From: Mesodorylaimus sp. YZB2_4
Taxonomy: Eukaryota > Nematoda > Enoplea > Dorylaimida > Dorylaimidae
Reading direction: 5' to 3'
NCBI GenBank assembly: GCA_030248295.1
Contig: JASANH010000647.1
Coordinates: 992,001-1,056,000, forward strand
DNA: 64,000 bases
In this document: in pieces, positions 36,579 to 47,845 of the stretch
Position numbering within the stretch: position 1 is the first letter of the stretch
Layout: each line of letters opens with the position of its first letter
Made by a program: the position numbers and the translations under genes
Notes under the pieces: model-generated
The model's database searches: none
What the model was told of the DNA's origin: nothing
Seen by the model: the letters and a program-made list of their open reading frames with translations, nothing else

Positions 36579-37693
36579 TTGGCTTATACTCGCCATCAAG
36601 TTTCGGCATTCTCGTCCAGGAAGTTCCACAAGATCGAACAATGGCCAAAAACACTTTCCTCCATTCTGCCCAAGTGGCTGGAAGACAGAGAAGAATGGCG
36701 GCACCCACACAGTCCGTTATCTGGTGGCGGCGTCTTTAAGCAGTGCGCTTACGGCCTAGCGAGTCGGGGCGTCGTATTTTGGATTGCTACGTCGTCTTCA
36801 AAGAAAAATAGTGGCATGCCTTCACCCGTGCAAGACCCAGGACCGTCTTTTGGACATGGCCCTGGTCGCGATTCGGCCAGGCTCGTGATCGTTTGTCCAA
36901 TCCAGCCGCCCCTGATATGTCCCATCTGCACTTGCCCATTCAAATCAGCGAAAGGACTTTGGACCCATTGCTCGGCCAACCATCGAACCACGCACGTCGT
37001 GCTGACTTGTCGTCATTGCGAACATTCGATATAACCAACATCACTATCTTTCGGCAGTATGAATGCCCACGTTAGGAAATGTCCGCAGCGAGACTCGTAT
37101 CAAACTGCGTCACAACCCATGGCCCCAAGCGCCAATACCGTGCCTTCCACATCAGCCTCTGGTTCACTATCCCAAATGGATGGCAACTTCCAATGTCCAG
37201 ATTGTCAGACATCTTGGTCCACCAAAGTTGGTCTATCACAACATATAGACGGCACAAACATCCAGATCAATGTAATCAAGACCTACCCGAGCCGAAAATG
37301 ACACGTCAGATATGGTCTGAGGAGGACCTTCATTTCATGGCTCTAAAGTATCATGCATTCAATATCGATCTGAAGCCGACTCAAAAAGCCAGGGCTTTAG
37401 CTAGCCCTGAAAGAACTAGCGAACATGTTCGAATCGCATTGAACACCAAGCGATTTAAAGTGGCATACGAAGCGTTTTTGTCGCGAATATCTAGCGAGAG
37501 CGACTCGGGCGACGATCTTCAGACCTCACCCGATGTCGACTCCATCTCGAACAACACCACCCATGGAACGCCCCTTCCAGAAAGAAAAGAAGATATTCTT
37601 ACTCATCTCTCCGAACTCGTCAAAATCGATATAGAGAAAACCATTTTCGTGTCATGTGTCCCTTCATCCTCGAGCGTGTCATTACAGATATGA
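36579..37693 (+). mobile_element. R2-like retrotransposon N-terminus (fingers plus Myb), broken
   Basis: The frame from 36579 encodes a first finger (CPICTCPFKSAKGLWTH with a later H), then a second finger starting CRHCEH that is cut by a TAA at about 37033 but continues in frame to NAHVRKC. A third finger (CPDCQTSWSTKVGLSQH) is followed, after a frame change near 37250, by RRHKHPDQC. Next comes a Myb-like segment (IWSEEDLHFMALKYHAF and RTSEHVRIALNTKR). Three fingers and a Myb motif before the reverse transcriptase is the N-terminal plan of R2-clade, site-specific non-LTR retrotransposons. No reverse transcriptase follows before the next unit at 38 kb. The frame is damaged by one stop and one frameshift. 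A domesticated or merely look-alike host finger gene is possible. Confidence 0.55.
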
Positions 37694-38185
37694 TAAAACA
37701 TTAGCATGAACATAGTTGGAAAAAGGGGAAAGAGTTTTTGGTGTCCCTCAAGGCTTAGGCATCTAACGATAAGCGATATCACTTTAATCGCAGCGCTACA
37801 GCTTCGGCGTATTCAGGTTGCTCATGTGAAACGGCACATTCGGTACCCTTTAGGAAACCTGTTCCAACAGCAGCAGTGCACAGAACACAAGCTTTGATGC
37901 TGACATCTCAATGCATAAATACAGTTTGTGTGCGAGCCTAACATGTTGGGCCAACTCTCCTTTTTCTTGATATACAATATCCTTTTTATTGAAATAACAA
38001 ACAAAGGAGTACCGTTTAAATATTTCCAGCCATTGACATAAAGTCCTGACCTGAGAAAATAAAATTGTAGCATTTCCACTCAGCTTATAGATAGCGGAGG
38101 TCTCTACAAATCCAAACCAGCACAAAACCACACCTCTAAGGCAATTCCTTCTCACATAAGAGCAGTGCATTTCAAAACGCTGCTC

Positions 38186-41100
38186 TCACTGGCCACGATG
38201 AATTATGGCGATGTGACTTTTGATAAGCAGCCTACGATTTGTACCAAACGGGCACAGCTGGCACTGATATCTGCCACGAAAGCGTAGGGATGTTCTGTCC
38301 ATTTGATGAGATTCGTATTCACAATATCCTTCTTGCATTGACGTATAGAGCAGCCCTGGTGGCTGATGTAGACCATTCTTCACGTTTACGCCTTCCTTCC
38401 GCTTTATTCCAGCAGGGCCGCGCAATTTTGACTGGCAGTCCTTCGATGTGCTAAAAGTGTTCAGCTGCAGAAAAGCATGGTAGGGCGACATGCATCCTGC
38501 ACCAATTGCGTACAGGACGCATTGTGCAGCGCATGCTACAACGGCTAGGCATCTGCCGCGAGCAAAACTGCACTGCTTGCTGTGCCCACTGCACGTGCGC
38601 ATATGTCAATCCTCGCTTGCGAACACCCTCAACTCTCAGCAGACCCCAGCAGACTGTAAGCGCAGACATGGGGAACAAACAGGGGGGCAACTACCTGAGG
38701 ATAATGTCGCTCGTGGGGGGGGGGGGGCCTCCTCTCCGTTACCGCTCCCCTACCCGTACGATAGTCGAGTAGAAAAGAAGCATGCCCCAACGGCTGATGA
38801 GGGTCACAGAACAAATCACGAGCTACCAACCTTGGCTATGAGGAGACAAAACACCTAAAAATGACAGCTGGTACTTACCAGCTTTTACTGGCGGTGTCGC
38901 CCGCTCCGAAACAGGCAGTCAGCATGGACATGATTTCATCGTGGAAATCGTCCTCGTTGGTCTCGTATTGATCGATCACACTGCTCGAATTGTGTTTTAT
39001 CATAAAGTGATAATTCAAACCCCTGTAAGATATAGCGCGATGATCGCACCGTTTGCATCGATAGTATGGCTTGCGGATATGATAGCTATTAACATGCTCA
39101 AAGAGCCGAGAGGGTGGATGACACCGCTTCCAATGAAACTGAACAATCTTCTTGCACAAACCACATTCAATCGTCTTCTTCTTGGCTTTTTTAATAAGCT
39201 TCATGCAGTAGGTTTTTCGAATTTTCGACAAATTAGATTTGATTCTTCGACCTGCAGTCGTGGCTGGCACTCGCAGTCGTGCAGTGCAGTCGTGCACTTG
39301 CAGCCGTGGCGTGACTTTGGACCTGAAGCAGAAGCAATATTGCCCACTTACATTTTAGGCATCCTACCAGAGGTCTCGCAACTGAGTGCCTGAGCAAATC
39401 CCAACCTCGAATTTTCGTGTATAATTATTAGACCCTTCGGCTTATTTTCACCCCACTTTCAATCGCTGCGCCTTCAAAACAACGGTGCGAAATTTCAAAG
39501 TAGGCATCACTAACCTCGAGCAAAATCCAGTCTGCTGTATATAGTTTTGTCTTATAATATATGCAGTAGGTATTCTTTGCCCCATAGCTATCAGACAGAA
39601 AACGATTATTCGATTATTAAGGCATTTTTCAGATGACAAAAAAGTCGGCATTTTGCAGCTTGTCGTTCCATTGCGTTTTGGCCCAAGCCTAAGGACCTCA
39701 AACAATTCAGAGGGGCTTCGAGGCCTTTGGAGTAAGGAAGTGGTACACAAATGTCCATTGCCATTTGCGTCAGGCCTCACATTTTCAGAATCCTTCCTGG
39801 GCCTTCAATAGATTGCATGGGAATACTCTACACATTAGCCCATGTGATACCTACCGAGGTTTCCCCTTTGATCTTCCTTTGGTATTGTCTTTACTAGAAT
39901 CGAAACACGCTGCCAATGCGGCCATAATTTCGTCGTGGAAATCGCTTTCGTGATCGTCGTAATTGCCTGCACCGCAAACTTTATGTTTCGACCGTATATG
40001 ATTTCGCAGCTCTGTCGTTGTCGTCCTGACTTCGCCGCATATTTTGCAAGAACACATCGCATATCGAAGATGCCTCGTAAAAACGTGCAGTCTAAGCTTA
40101 GCTGGCACGTTACTTTGCGCCAAACTGAATTCAACGAACTCATTGCATTGAAGGCATTGAATAGACTCGCGAGGTTTTATCTTTTCGATCAGGTTCCAAC
40201 AATATTGCCGCCGAATTAATGCTAAATCTTTTTGTTCTGAAGATGTGCTGAAAAAGGCCTTATTATTGGATGGAAGATGATAACTTCTTGTTTTTAAAGG
40301 GTTTTAAATTTCCGCATAGCAGAGGCCCCACGTTGGCGCATCATACTCTCATTAAGACGGAAAGAGTCATAAGTCTTGAAGTGGCGTGGGAAGGTGAAGT
40401 GTGAAAAGTGAGGGTGTTGAGTGAAAAAAACCAAGAGTTATGTAGGATTGGCGTATAGGAATCTGTGACGCATCATTTCCCAACATCGGAGGGGGATTAT
40501 TAGAGAAGGGGAATCAATCGAGCACCAATACATGACCGATCTGGCCTTCAGCATGGACTCCCATCCCCATCCGTTCCAAACTAGATCAAAATGGGCCGAT
40601 CCAGTTTGGAACGGATGGGTTGTCATTGCTGTTGAATTTCTTAAAACACTGGACCCTGGACACTTAAAACACCAGTGTTTTAAGAAATTCAACAGCAATG
40701 ACATAACTGGCACCACGTCCTCCCAATACTGATTCTTGTTTCCTCTCTTAAAAAGGATACAGGAGAACTGACCGGATGGGGATGTTTCTGGAAAACTGGA
40801 TTATGGTATACCCTGCGGACTAAAACGGGGAATCAGGATTTCAAGCTAGGTTTCCATAGTGCTTTGAATAGGGTTTGTGCGCTCTACAGCACAAAGGTAC
40901 TGCGGGACAGCGGGACTGCAGAGCAGTGCCAACTCGGAGTGAGTAACCCATCGTCAGCCAGGCGTGCAGAGCACAGAGAACGTCATGGCCACGTTCAAAC
41001 CCAGGTCGACCTGCTTTTCCCAGCTTTCCCTGTAAATGCCAAGGAAACTCTACAGTATGCCTGCGCCTCTACATATGCTCTATGCCCGTGACAAGAAAGC

Positions 41101-41472
41101 TCAGACGCCTTTGACTGCTACACTACCAAGGCGGCAGGGGTCTGCACTTGACCAGCATTGTAAAGTTTGTCAATACACACATTCTGGCCAAAGCTACTAT
41201 GGGTTTCACTAAATAGCAAGCCCTTACTTTTGTCGAGTTGCGTTTTGTCCCAGAATACTTGCTGAACACGAGCCCTGAGCAAACTTTGATTGATTCGACG
41301 CCTTTGACTTTGTCTCTGCCAAATATTCCCAGCCATTTACCAACGCTAGATGCCGACGATGAATCTCGATGTGACGATCAACATCGCTTTGGCTTGTAGA
41401 ACTCAAATAAATTATTCCCTCGCCACCCAAGAATTGACATATTTCGCAAGTATGAGCATTTTTCTTTTCCAT
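38186..41472 (-). CDS. C2H2 zinc-finger protein, minus copy 2, intact
   Basis: Four coding exons, 41472-41228, 40247-39855, 39322-38879 and 38450-38186, join in phase 2 into 448 aa without interruption. The layout is one long-spaced finger in exon 1, two modules of long finger plus classical finger plus DFHDEIM motif in exons 2 and 3, and one terminal classical finger (CQLCPFGTNRRLLIKSH). All zinc ligands are present. Exon 3 starts with a 36-bp in-frame insertion relative to copies 1 and 3, built from GCAGTCGTG-type repeats (39253-39310). Introns are compact compared with unit 1. The gene stands divergent to the plus copy 2, as in the other units. A 5' UTR exon ending at 42138 is likely. The family is not recognised; this is the best candidate for a functional minus-type gene. 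Confidence 0.85.
40566..40619. repeat. Inverted repeat, 17-bp arms
   Basis: The left arm CCCATCCGTTCCAAACT (40566-40582) is perfectly inverse to 40603-40619, with a 20-nt spacer. It lies in intron 1 of the minus gene of unit 2. The corresponding part of unit 1 (28540-28590) carries CGATCC-rich sequence without this hairpin. Confidence 0.75.
40621..40703. repeat. Perfect hairpin, 32-bp arms
   Basis: Arms 40621-40652 and 40672-40703 are perfectly inverse with a 19-nt loop. The right arm matches the unit 1 intron sequence near 28598-28630, but the left arm has no counterpart there, so the hairpin arose by local inverted duplication in unit 2. Confidence 0.85.
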
Positions 41473-42545
41473 TCTTTACTCCTGCATGAACGAAGAAATC
41501 ATTCTTTAGGAGCAAGACCGACTGACGGGCGGGATGAAACACAGCAGGTTCAGTGATTAGCTACGAGACAGATAAAATTCAGACCCAATTAACGGTCTGC
41601 ACATGGTTCTACGACGAGTAGCTACAGTAACTCCTACAAGCTTGGCAGACTGTTCGCTAGTACCTGCTGAACAGGAGGGGCTCAAGCTCGCTAAAAAGTC
41701 AGTCATACTGTGTATTTCAAAAAAATGAACGTGGAACAACAAAAGATTTCAGCCATGGACCAACAGATTAGAGCTTGCTTAGGTTCAGGAGGTGCCTTCG
41801 GTTTTCTTATGCTGCAGTTGTTTGACTAGGAAGTGCACACCGCAAAATAAGGAAGTAAAAAATCTAGAGTGTCGGAATAATACATTTTAGGCTGCTTTGT
41901 CTTGCTCGCCAATTTATTAGGAAAATTTTAACAAGATATATATATATATTATATACAATGCGCTCATACCCGAAATTTTCTTTCCCTACTCAAACAAAAT
42001 TTGGTCAACTACAGCAAGACGGCTCGACTAATTTGCGATAGTAACGTGGCCTAATTAGGGCATGCCTTGCGCATAAGTGTGCAGAACGATCACTGCTACC
42101 CGGGTGGTTGGTAGGAGCTGATGCGCAGGTTACTTACCTTCACCACAAAAATTGGCGGCAAATTTGAATATTTTAGAATTGGATTGGAACTAATCCTGTG
42201 CAAGGTATGTACATATTTAACTTTGTGAAAAAGTGAGGCGAGGCCAATCTCAAGCGATGGGAGGCCACCACGCCACGCCACTACGGGTCTGCTTGACTTG
42301 TGCGTAATGACGCCACGTGCGGGTAAGCGTGGCGCCCAGACGGGAAAACGAGACGCAGGGGCAAGGGTTCCCGCCCCGCTAGCGGCATTGTTTTGGGGCG
42401 CTACCTGCCCGCCTTGGCTACATATTATTTGCTTCGGCCCTTGTTCAGTCGGACCTCGGCCGTCCCCCCCATTTTAGTGCTGGATTTTGATTTTGCCGTA
42501 ATGAGAATCGAGCAATGACAGTTTCCTGCTTACGTACTGTAAGTC

Positions 42546-43418
42546 TGCGTGGTAAAATGCGCCTTGGGGTGTAAAAAAGCGTTGCAATTACGCGAAGTTG
42601 CAAATATCCGAGGTGCAATTATCCGAGGTTGACATACATGAAAAACATAGGACAAAAAATCGGGGAATGAGAACTTGTTGCAATTATCCGACGTCGACTG
42701 TATATGGCAGCAAGGGCGGCCTATGCGAATTAATGCTCTAATGCGAACAAGAGACAAAGGACAAAGAAACCCACAAAGGAACATATTTACTTCTAATTGG
42801 CTCATATGTAAAAAGAAGTAGGAGGCGCCTCCCTCCCTGCATACTCGCTAATAGGAATAATAAACTGGAAAACTTGGGGGGGGGCTAAAGTAAAAGAGGG
42901 CCGTACATATCAGTAGTACATAAAGTACATACATATCAGTATCAGTACATGCATAATATACCTTTTTCACTTATGCATTTAATAATCTTTTGTAGTTTTT
43001 ATTTTTCTTTCCTTTTTTGTTTTTTTAATTTGTTTTTTCTTTTTTCCGTTAAATTCTTTAAATTTAGCCCCCAGACTTTATCCTTAGAATCGCATACAAA
43101 ACCTCGATAAAAGACAACTTTGCAAACTACTCATGAAAACCATGCGGTTTCAAAATATTGTACACCTAGATTGTTTTGTTAGTACTTCTGGTCGGGTCAT
43201 TAGCGAATCCCACATGTCGACTAGCTCATTGTCTTCCTCATAGGCCGCCCTTGCTGCCATATACAGTCGACGTCGGATAATTGCAACAAGTTCTCATTCC
43301 CCGATTTTTTGTCCTATGTTTTTCATGTATGTCAACCTCGGATAATTGCACCTCGGATATTTGCAACTTCGCGTAATTGCAACGCTTTTTTACACCCCAA
43401 GGCGCATTTTACCACGCA
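42546..43418. repeat. Perfect 180-bp inverted repeat with 513-bp spacer
   Basis: Arms 42546-42725 and 43239-43418 are identical as inverse complements over their whole length as far as I can check by eye. Each arm contains a pogo-like end motif (CAGTCGACGTCGGATAATTG) pointing away from the spacer, plus about 25 bp beyond it. The arms therefore include flanking DNA, not just an element tip. The spacer has G- and T-runs and no gene. It is either a foldback element or a recent inverted duplication. Confidence 0.9.
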
Positions 43419-43538
43419 TAATTGCAATTTTTCTCTTACAAGAGACTATTAGACTTGGACAACAAATTCAGACTTCCCGCACTTTGGCCTAGGCAGTTAG
43501 TTGTCTGCAATATGCTGCTTTTTATGAAATTGAGGATA

Positions 43539-44088
43539 CAGTCGAGTCCACTCTGTATGCCATCCACAGATGGGAAGAAAATGTGACAAAATCCGGACTG
43601 TGACTAATCCGAAGTACCATTTTCGTGTATTCCTACCCATTTGAAAGTCGCAACGCTTTTGCAAACAGTTTTTGTAATTGAAGAAGGTTAAATTATGCGA
43701 GTCAGTCAACAAATCAAATCTGAAGCATACAGTAAGGTGCTATGCCCCAAAATGTGCGCGTATATTGTAAAAATCCTAGTTTTTGACGATTTTGCGCTTG
43801 TTTTAGGGCCTACTCATAGTCGGTCGCTACCCTGTTGTACGACTGGCGCGTGTGCACCCGACTATAATTATGCCCTTAGTCTGCCAATGGTGTAAATGTG
43901 ACCCTTTTCTGCTCCTTATCATCCTGGGTACAAAAATTTATGTGACAGTAACCGGACTGAGCCAAATTCTGCGTGATAATAAGCGAACTCAAAATACACA
44001 CAAAGTATAGGGGAAAAAATCGAACTTCGAAAACCAGTGATAGCCGGAGTGTGACATTATCCGGTGTGACTTAAAGTTGACTCGGCTG
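43539..44088. mobile_element. pogo/Tc1-like MITE
   Basis: The 550-bp element starts CAGTCGAGTCCACTCTG and ends with the inverse of CAGCCGAGTCAACTTTAAG, flanked by TA on both sides (43537-43538 and 44089-44090). Internal AATCCG and TATCCGG motifs near both ends resemble the MITE at 24.4 kb. It has no coding capacity. More GCGTAATTGCAA-type MITE sequence follows at 44290-44430. Confidence 0.7.
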
Positions 44089-46498
44089 TATGGTTGAAAA
44101 GAATTTTATAGTTCATCATCGTCACCGCAAAATTGCTTACTGCTTTTGCTGTAAGATTTAGCGAGGGGGAGATTTCGGTTCTACTCGATTAGTGAAAACT
44201 ATGTGACTAAGAAAATTTAGTTTCCCTGGTAAGAAACTTTTTTGAAAGCATTAATAAAGAGTGATAGGGACTTGTGTGCGCACAGCATAGAAAACTTCGC
44301 GTAATTGCAAACTTTTTTCTCAAAAATCCATCTGGACTTTGCGTAATTGCAATATATCGGATAATCGCAAGTTCGGCTAATTGCAACTCTTTTTGGCGTC
44401 CCGAGCGGCTGCAATTATCCTGTGGGTACACCTCTGGGTATATTGACACCAGTTTGCAACTGGGGTGATATGCTCATTTTGAAGACCCAGCCCTCCAAAA
44501 ATTTTGTTCTTTTTACTAAGCGATACAGTATTGTCCAAGTTTTCCACCAGTCTCTCTTTTTGCTCCCATAAGTACTCAATTCTTGGGCATTTTACAAAAA
44601 CGTGGTAGACATCTTTTTGTTTATCCAGTCCATGCCGGCTGGCGGGAAAAACTGCGACGGCTGGGGCACGGCTTGTGGCGTGTTCTTGGCGCTGCCTGGC
44701 GTAACTCTGGCGGCAGAAATTGCCTCTCGCTCCACTAAATATCGTATCTGTCCTGTTTCGGCACTTGTTCAGCTGCCATCCCTATTATCCCCAGCTGCTA
44801 TCCCTTTTTGATTGTGGCTTGATTCTGTTGTTGTCCTAACGCAAATTAAACGTAAGCAAGTTAGTTCGAGCATTTTTTACCCATCGCATTTCGCAGAATA
44901 AATAATTTGTAAGTTTTCTTCCCATGCAAGTATCCGCTTTTAGAAAATATGGTTTCAAGATCGTTGAAAAAATATTGAGTTTACTCACGACAGCTGAGGC
45001 CGATCAATATTGACTTGGTTGGCGCTTTATTAGACTTTTCGGCACTTTCAGGCGCTCCCTAAACTACATAAGTCCGACAGGTAAGAAAAATATATAAGTC
45101 CGAATCTGGCACAACGTGTCAAGTGCACAACGTCTGGACCCGCTCGGCCAGCCGGAACTACATAAGTGCCAACTTTTCTTTGTTGACCAACGAATTTTCT
45201 TCGTTCTTGCGTTGGATTGATTGAAAAACAAAGACCCTAAAAGTAGACTTTTACATCGTTGCCACGGCAATTTTTTTTACATTGGCCTCGACCAATCTGA
45301 CCATTGAAGGTAATATTTTACAATCGCCGCGTCCTCCCAAAAACTGAGCTTCTCTGTTCATCAACCTTCCCCAGACTGCTAAACCGTGATTTCACGTGAT
45401 AAAAAGGGACCCCCACGTTTTTTATACCGATTTCTAGACACATAAGAGCATCGAATCTGCCAAAGTTTGATCCAGAAGTCGCATCGGTCGATGCTGGTAG
45501 CCGCTTGACTAGCCGTGACCAGTTGCTCGCGCTAGCCCACCTTTGTCAGATCTCGTATTGGTGACTGATGTCCACCCAAGGGCATGTGGCTCTTGGGACT
45601 TTGTCGGCTGAAAAGGTGTCACAGCAGGTTTACTGCCATAACCCCTAAAATGATAGGTTTAGGAAAAAAACGAGATGCCACAGGCCTCATTGTCGATTTT
45701 TTTTAAACGGCAGAAAAAACAGTTTCTTTGTGAAAACATTCAAATTTATAAGATCAAGTAAAATTTTGCTCATGAAAATTAGCGTCCCCTAAGATCTTGC
45801 GTAGAAATGCAAATCTCTGTCCTTTTCAGAAAAAAATGGAAAAAACCATGGTGTATATGTGCAAATTGTGTCAGTTTTTGGGGGCCGACGGACAATTTTG
45901 CGTGGATTCAAAACCGAGGCAAGAAGAAATTGATCGTCACATCGAGACTCATCGATCACACGTTCAATTGCTTGCGGGCGATGCGACTGCAAGCAATGTG
46001 TCGTTGACGGAACCGAGAGAAAATGACGTGGCTGCCATGTCGACACGGGACCCGCCAAAAATTCATCGTGGCACGAAATCCAGTCGATTATCTGCAGCTA
46101 GTAAAAAGTGAGTCAGGGTCCCGCACGGGTATGAAAATCGTACCCTACCAGTCCCGCTGGACGACCTGTGTACCCGTACCCATACCCCTACCCGGCGGAC
46201 CTTACCCATACACGTACCCGTAATTTTTCAAAAAATCTATGAATACCCATACCCGTGCCCGGTTTTTCGATAAATGTTCGAATGGAGTATCAAAGCAGAA
46301 AACTAATCAATTCATGAAAATAATTATAGAAAACCAGGGTTCTTAACAAAAGTGGGTCAATTTTCATTCAAAAGTTTATTCACTATCGCAAGACAAAAGA
46401 CTTTCTTGAAGCAGTAATCTGAGCCAAATGCTTTAGCGCTAAAAGCCTGAATAATGTCTATTGTGAGTAATGTATTGGTTTTCTTGTTTCCTTGGAAA

Positions 46499-46922
46499 TA
46501 GCGTTCGTTCGGGATCCTGATCCCGATTCCGGTCGGGATCGCCCCTCCCGAATCCGATCCCCATCCCGATAAAAAATGGTCGGCATTGAATGTTGTGGAG
46601 GATGTGTGAAGAAGGGGAAGGGGAGAGGATGAAATCTGGAAGGGAGTGTTCCCGAAGGGTAAGCTGGAAAAACTTTGGTAGATGATTGAACTGGTAAAGA
46701 GGAAGTGAGGGATTTGTTTGCTAATTGGTGACTAATTCTAGGTCTTTTTGCTTGCATGATTTTGAATGCCATGATGAATACTGCGCAAAAAAGTTTTTAG
46801 CTCTGTATTTGCTGGCTACTTGGGGCGTGTTGTAGGTTACCTACATCGAATTAAAAGTGAAAAAAAAACACTATAAAAATCCCGATCCCGATCCCGAAAA
46901 AAGTGATCCCGAACGAACGCTA
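46499..46922. mobile_element. Nested hAT-like MITE
   Basis: The 424-bp element has perfect inverted ends TAGCGTTCGTTCGGGATC and is flanked by the 8-bp duplication CTTGGAAA (46491-46498 and 46923-46930). It sits inside the larger hAT-like element and is therefore younger. CCCGATCCCGA repeats fill both subterminal regions. It is too small to encode a transposase. Confidence 0.88.
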
Positions 46923-47689
46923 CTTGGAAATAAACGTCTCAATTTACAGTAAACTTAAAAGCCTGAAGCTGACAACAACCTGGCAATCTAAAACTGTGAA
47001 TGAAACTGCATTCATGTTGGAGAGAGTAACGAAGTTGAACTTTACAAGGAGTGCCTTTTAAAATGTTTAGCTAGAGAAATTTTTGCTCGAAATGTTCGAC
47101 ATGCAATTATTCGCCATGTTGAATACTAACTACATATGAGTTACTATCAAAATTTTTTATCAGAGCATACATTTTGGGTGCGGGGGGGGGCGATGACAGC
47201 ATTTTCATTTGTGCAGTGTTTTCATCATGCGACACCCAGTTTCATCAGGGACATGTATAGCATTGTAACTACTGTATCCGAGAAGAAATTATTTTCTCTC
47301 CATAAAGAACTGCACGAATACTGAAATAGTTACGTGTTACTTGGGGCAGCAGGGTTCCACAGGGGGTCCGGCCTGGTAGATATACATACTGTACTGTAAG
47401 TGAGAGGAGGTTATCCTTAGTAAAGGATTGCGAGCGTCGCAAATACAGTAGGCAAGACAAGCCACTCTCTTTTTTGACAAGCCACTAAAAATGCTCTTAA
47501 TTACAGCAGAAAATGTAACCTTGGGGTGGCTACAGTTGGTAAGCAAGTGGTCTTAATGCTCTTGATTGCAGCAAATGTGCGGCAAGTTTAATATTGAGCG
47601 ATATTTGCCTAGTCAAACCTTAGTGCCGCATGTTGTCGAAATGACCCTGGCTGACCTAGGGTGGCTTCAGTAGGTAAGCAAGTGGTGAC

Positions 47690-47845
47690 GATCAATTGGC
47701 GAGCAATTGACCTAGGCGAACAATTGCTCACGAAGAAATGACCTAGCGAATAATTGTTATTGGCGAACAATTGCTGGCGAACAACTGCCCGCGAACAATT
47801 GACCGCCAACAACTGTAGGCGAACAATTGACCGGACACCACAAAA
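47690..47845. repeat. Degenerate GGCGAACAATTG minisatellite
   Basis: At least eight variants of GGCGAACAATTG, or its shortened and mutated forms, follow each other with spacing of about 14-20 bp, several followed by ACC. They lie inside the larger hAT-like element and could be transposase-binding subterminal repeats of another insertion. Confidence 0.65.

Larger units (their letters stand above)
41473..45835. promoter_or_regulatory. Divergent intergenic region, unit 2, enlarged by MITEs
   Basis: This region separates the start codons of minus and plus zinc-finger genes 2. The conserved block with CACAAAAATTGGCGGC is at 42139-42175 and has a minus-strand donor (GAAG then GTAAGT, exon end 42138). 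Two stretches resemble each other and the 5' region of the plus gene in the other units (about 42390-42510 and 44740-44850), which suggests an internal duplication. Between them lie a 180-bp inverted repeat and a pogo-like MITE. A TA-dinucleotide run is at 41936-41955. A plus-strand acceptor CCTTTTCAG precedes the ATG at 45836. Confidence 0.55.

Noticed and set aside
37850-38170. Possible extra finger on the minus strand (ends in LAQHVRLAHK)
   Set aside because: Only one cysteine is in reach of the histidine pair and the corresponding flanks of units 1 and 3 do not encode it.
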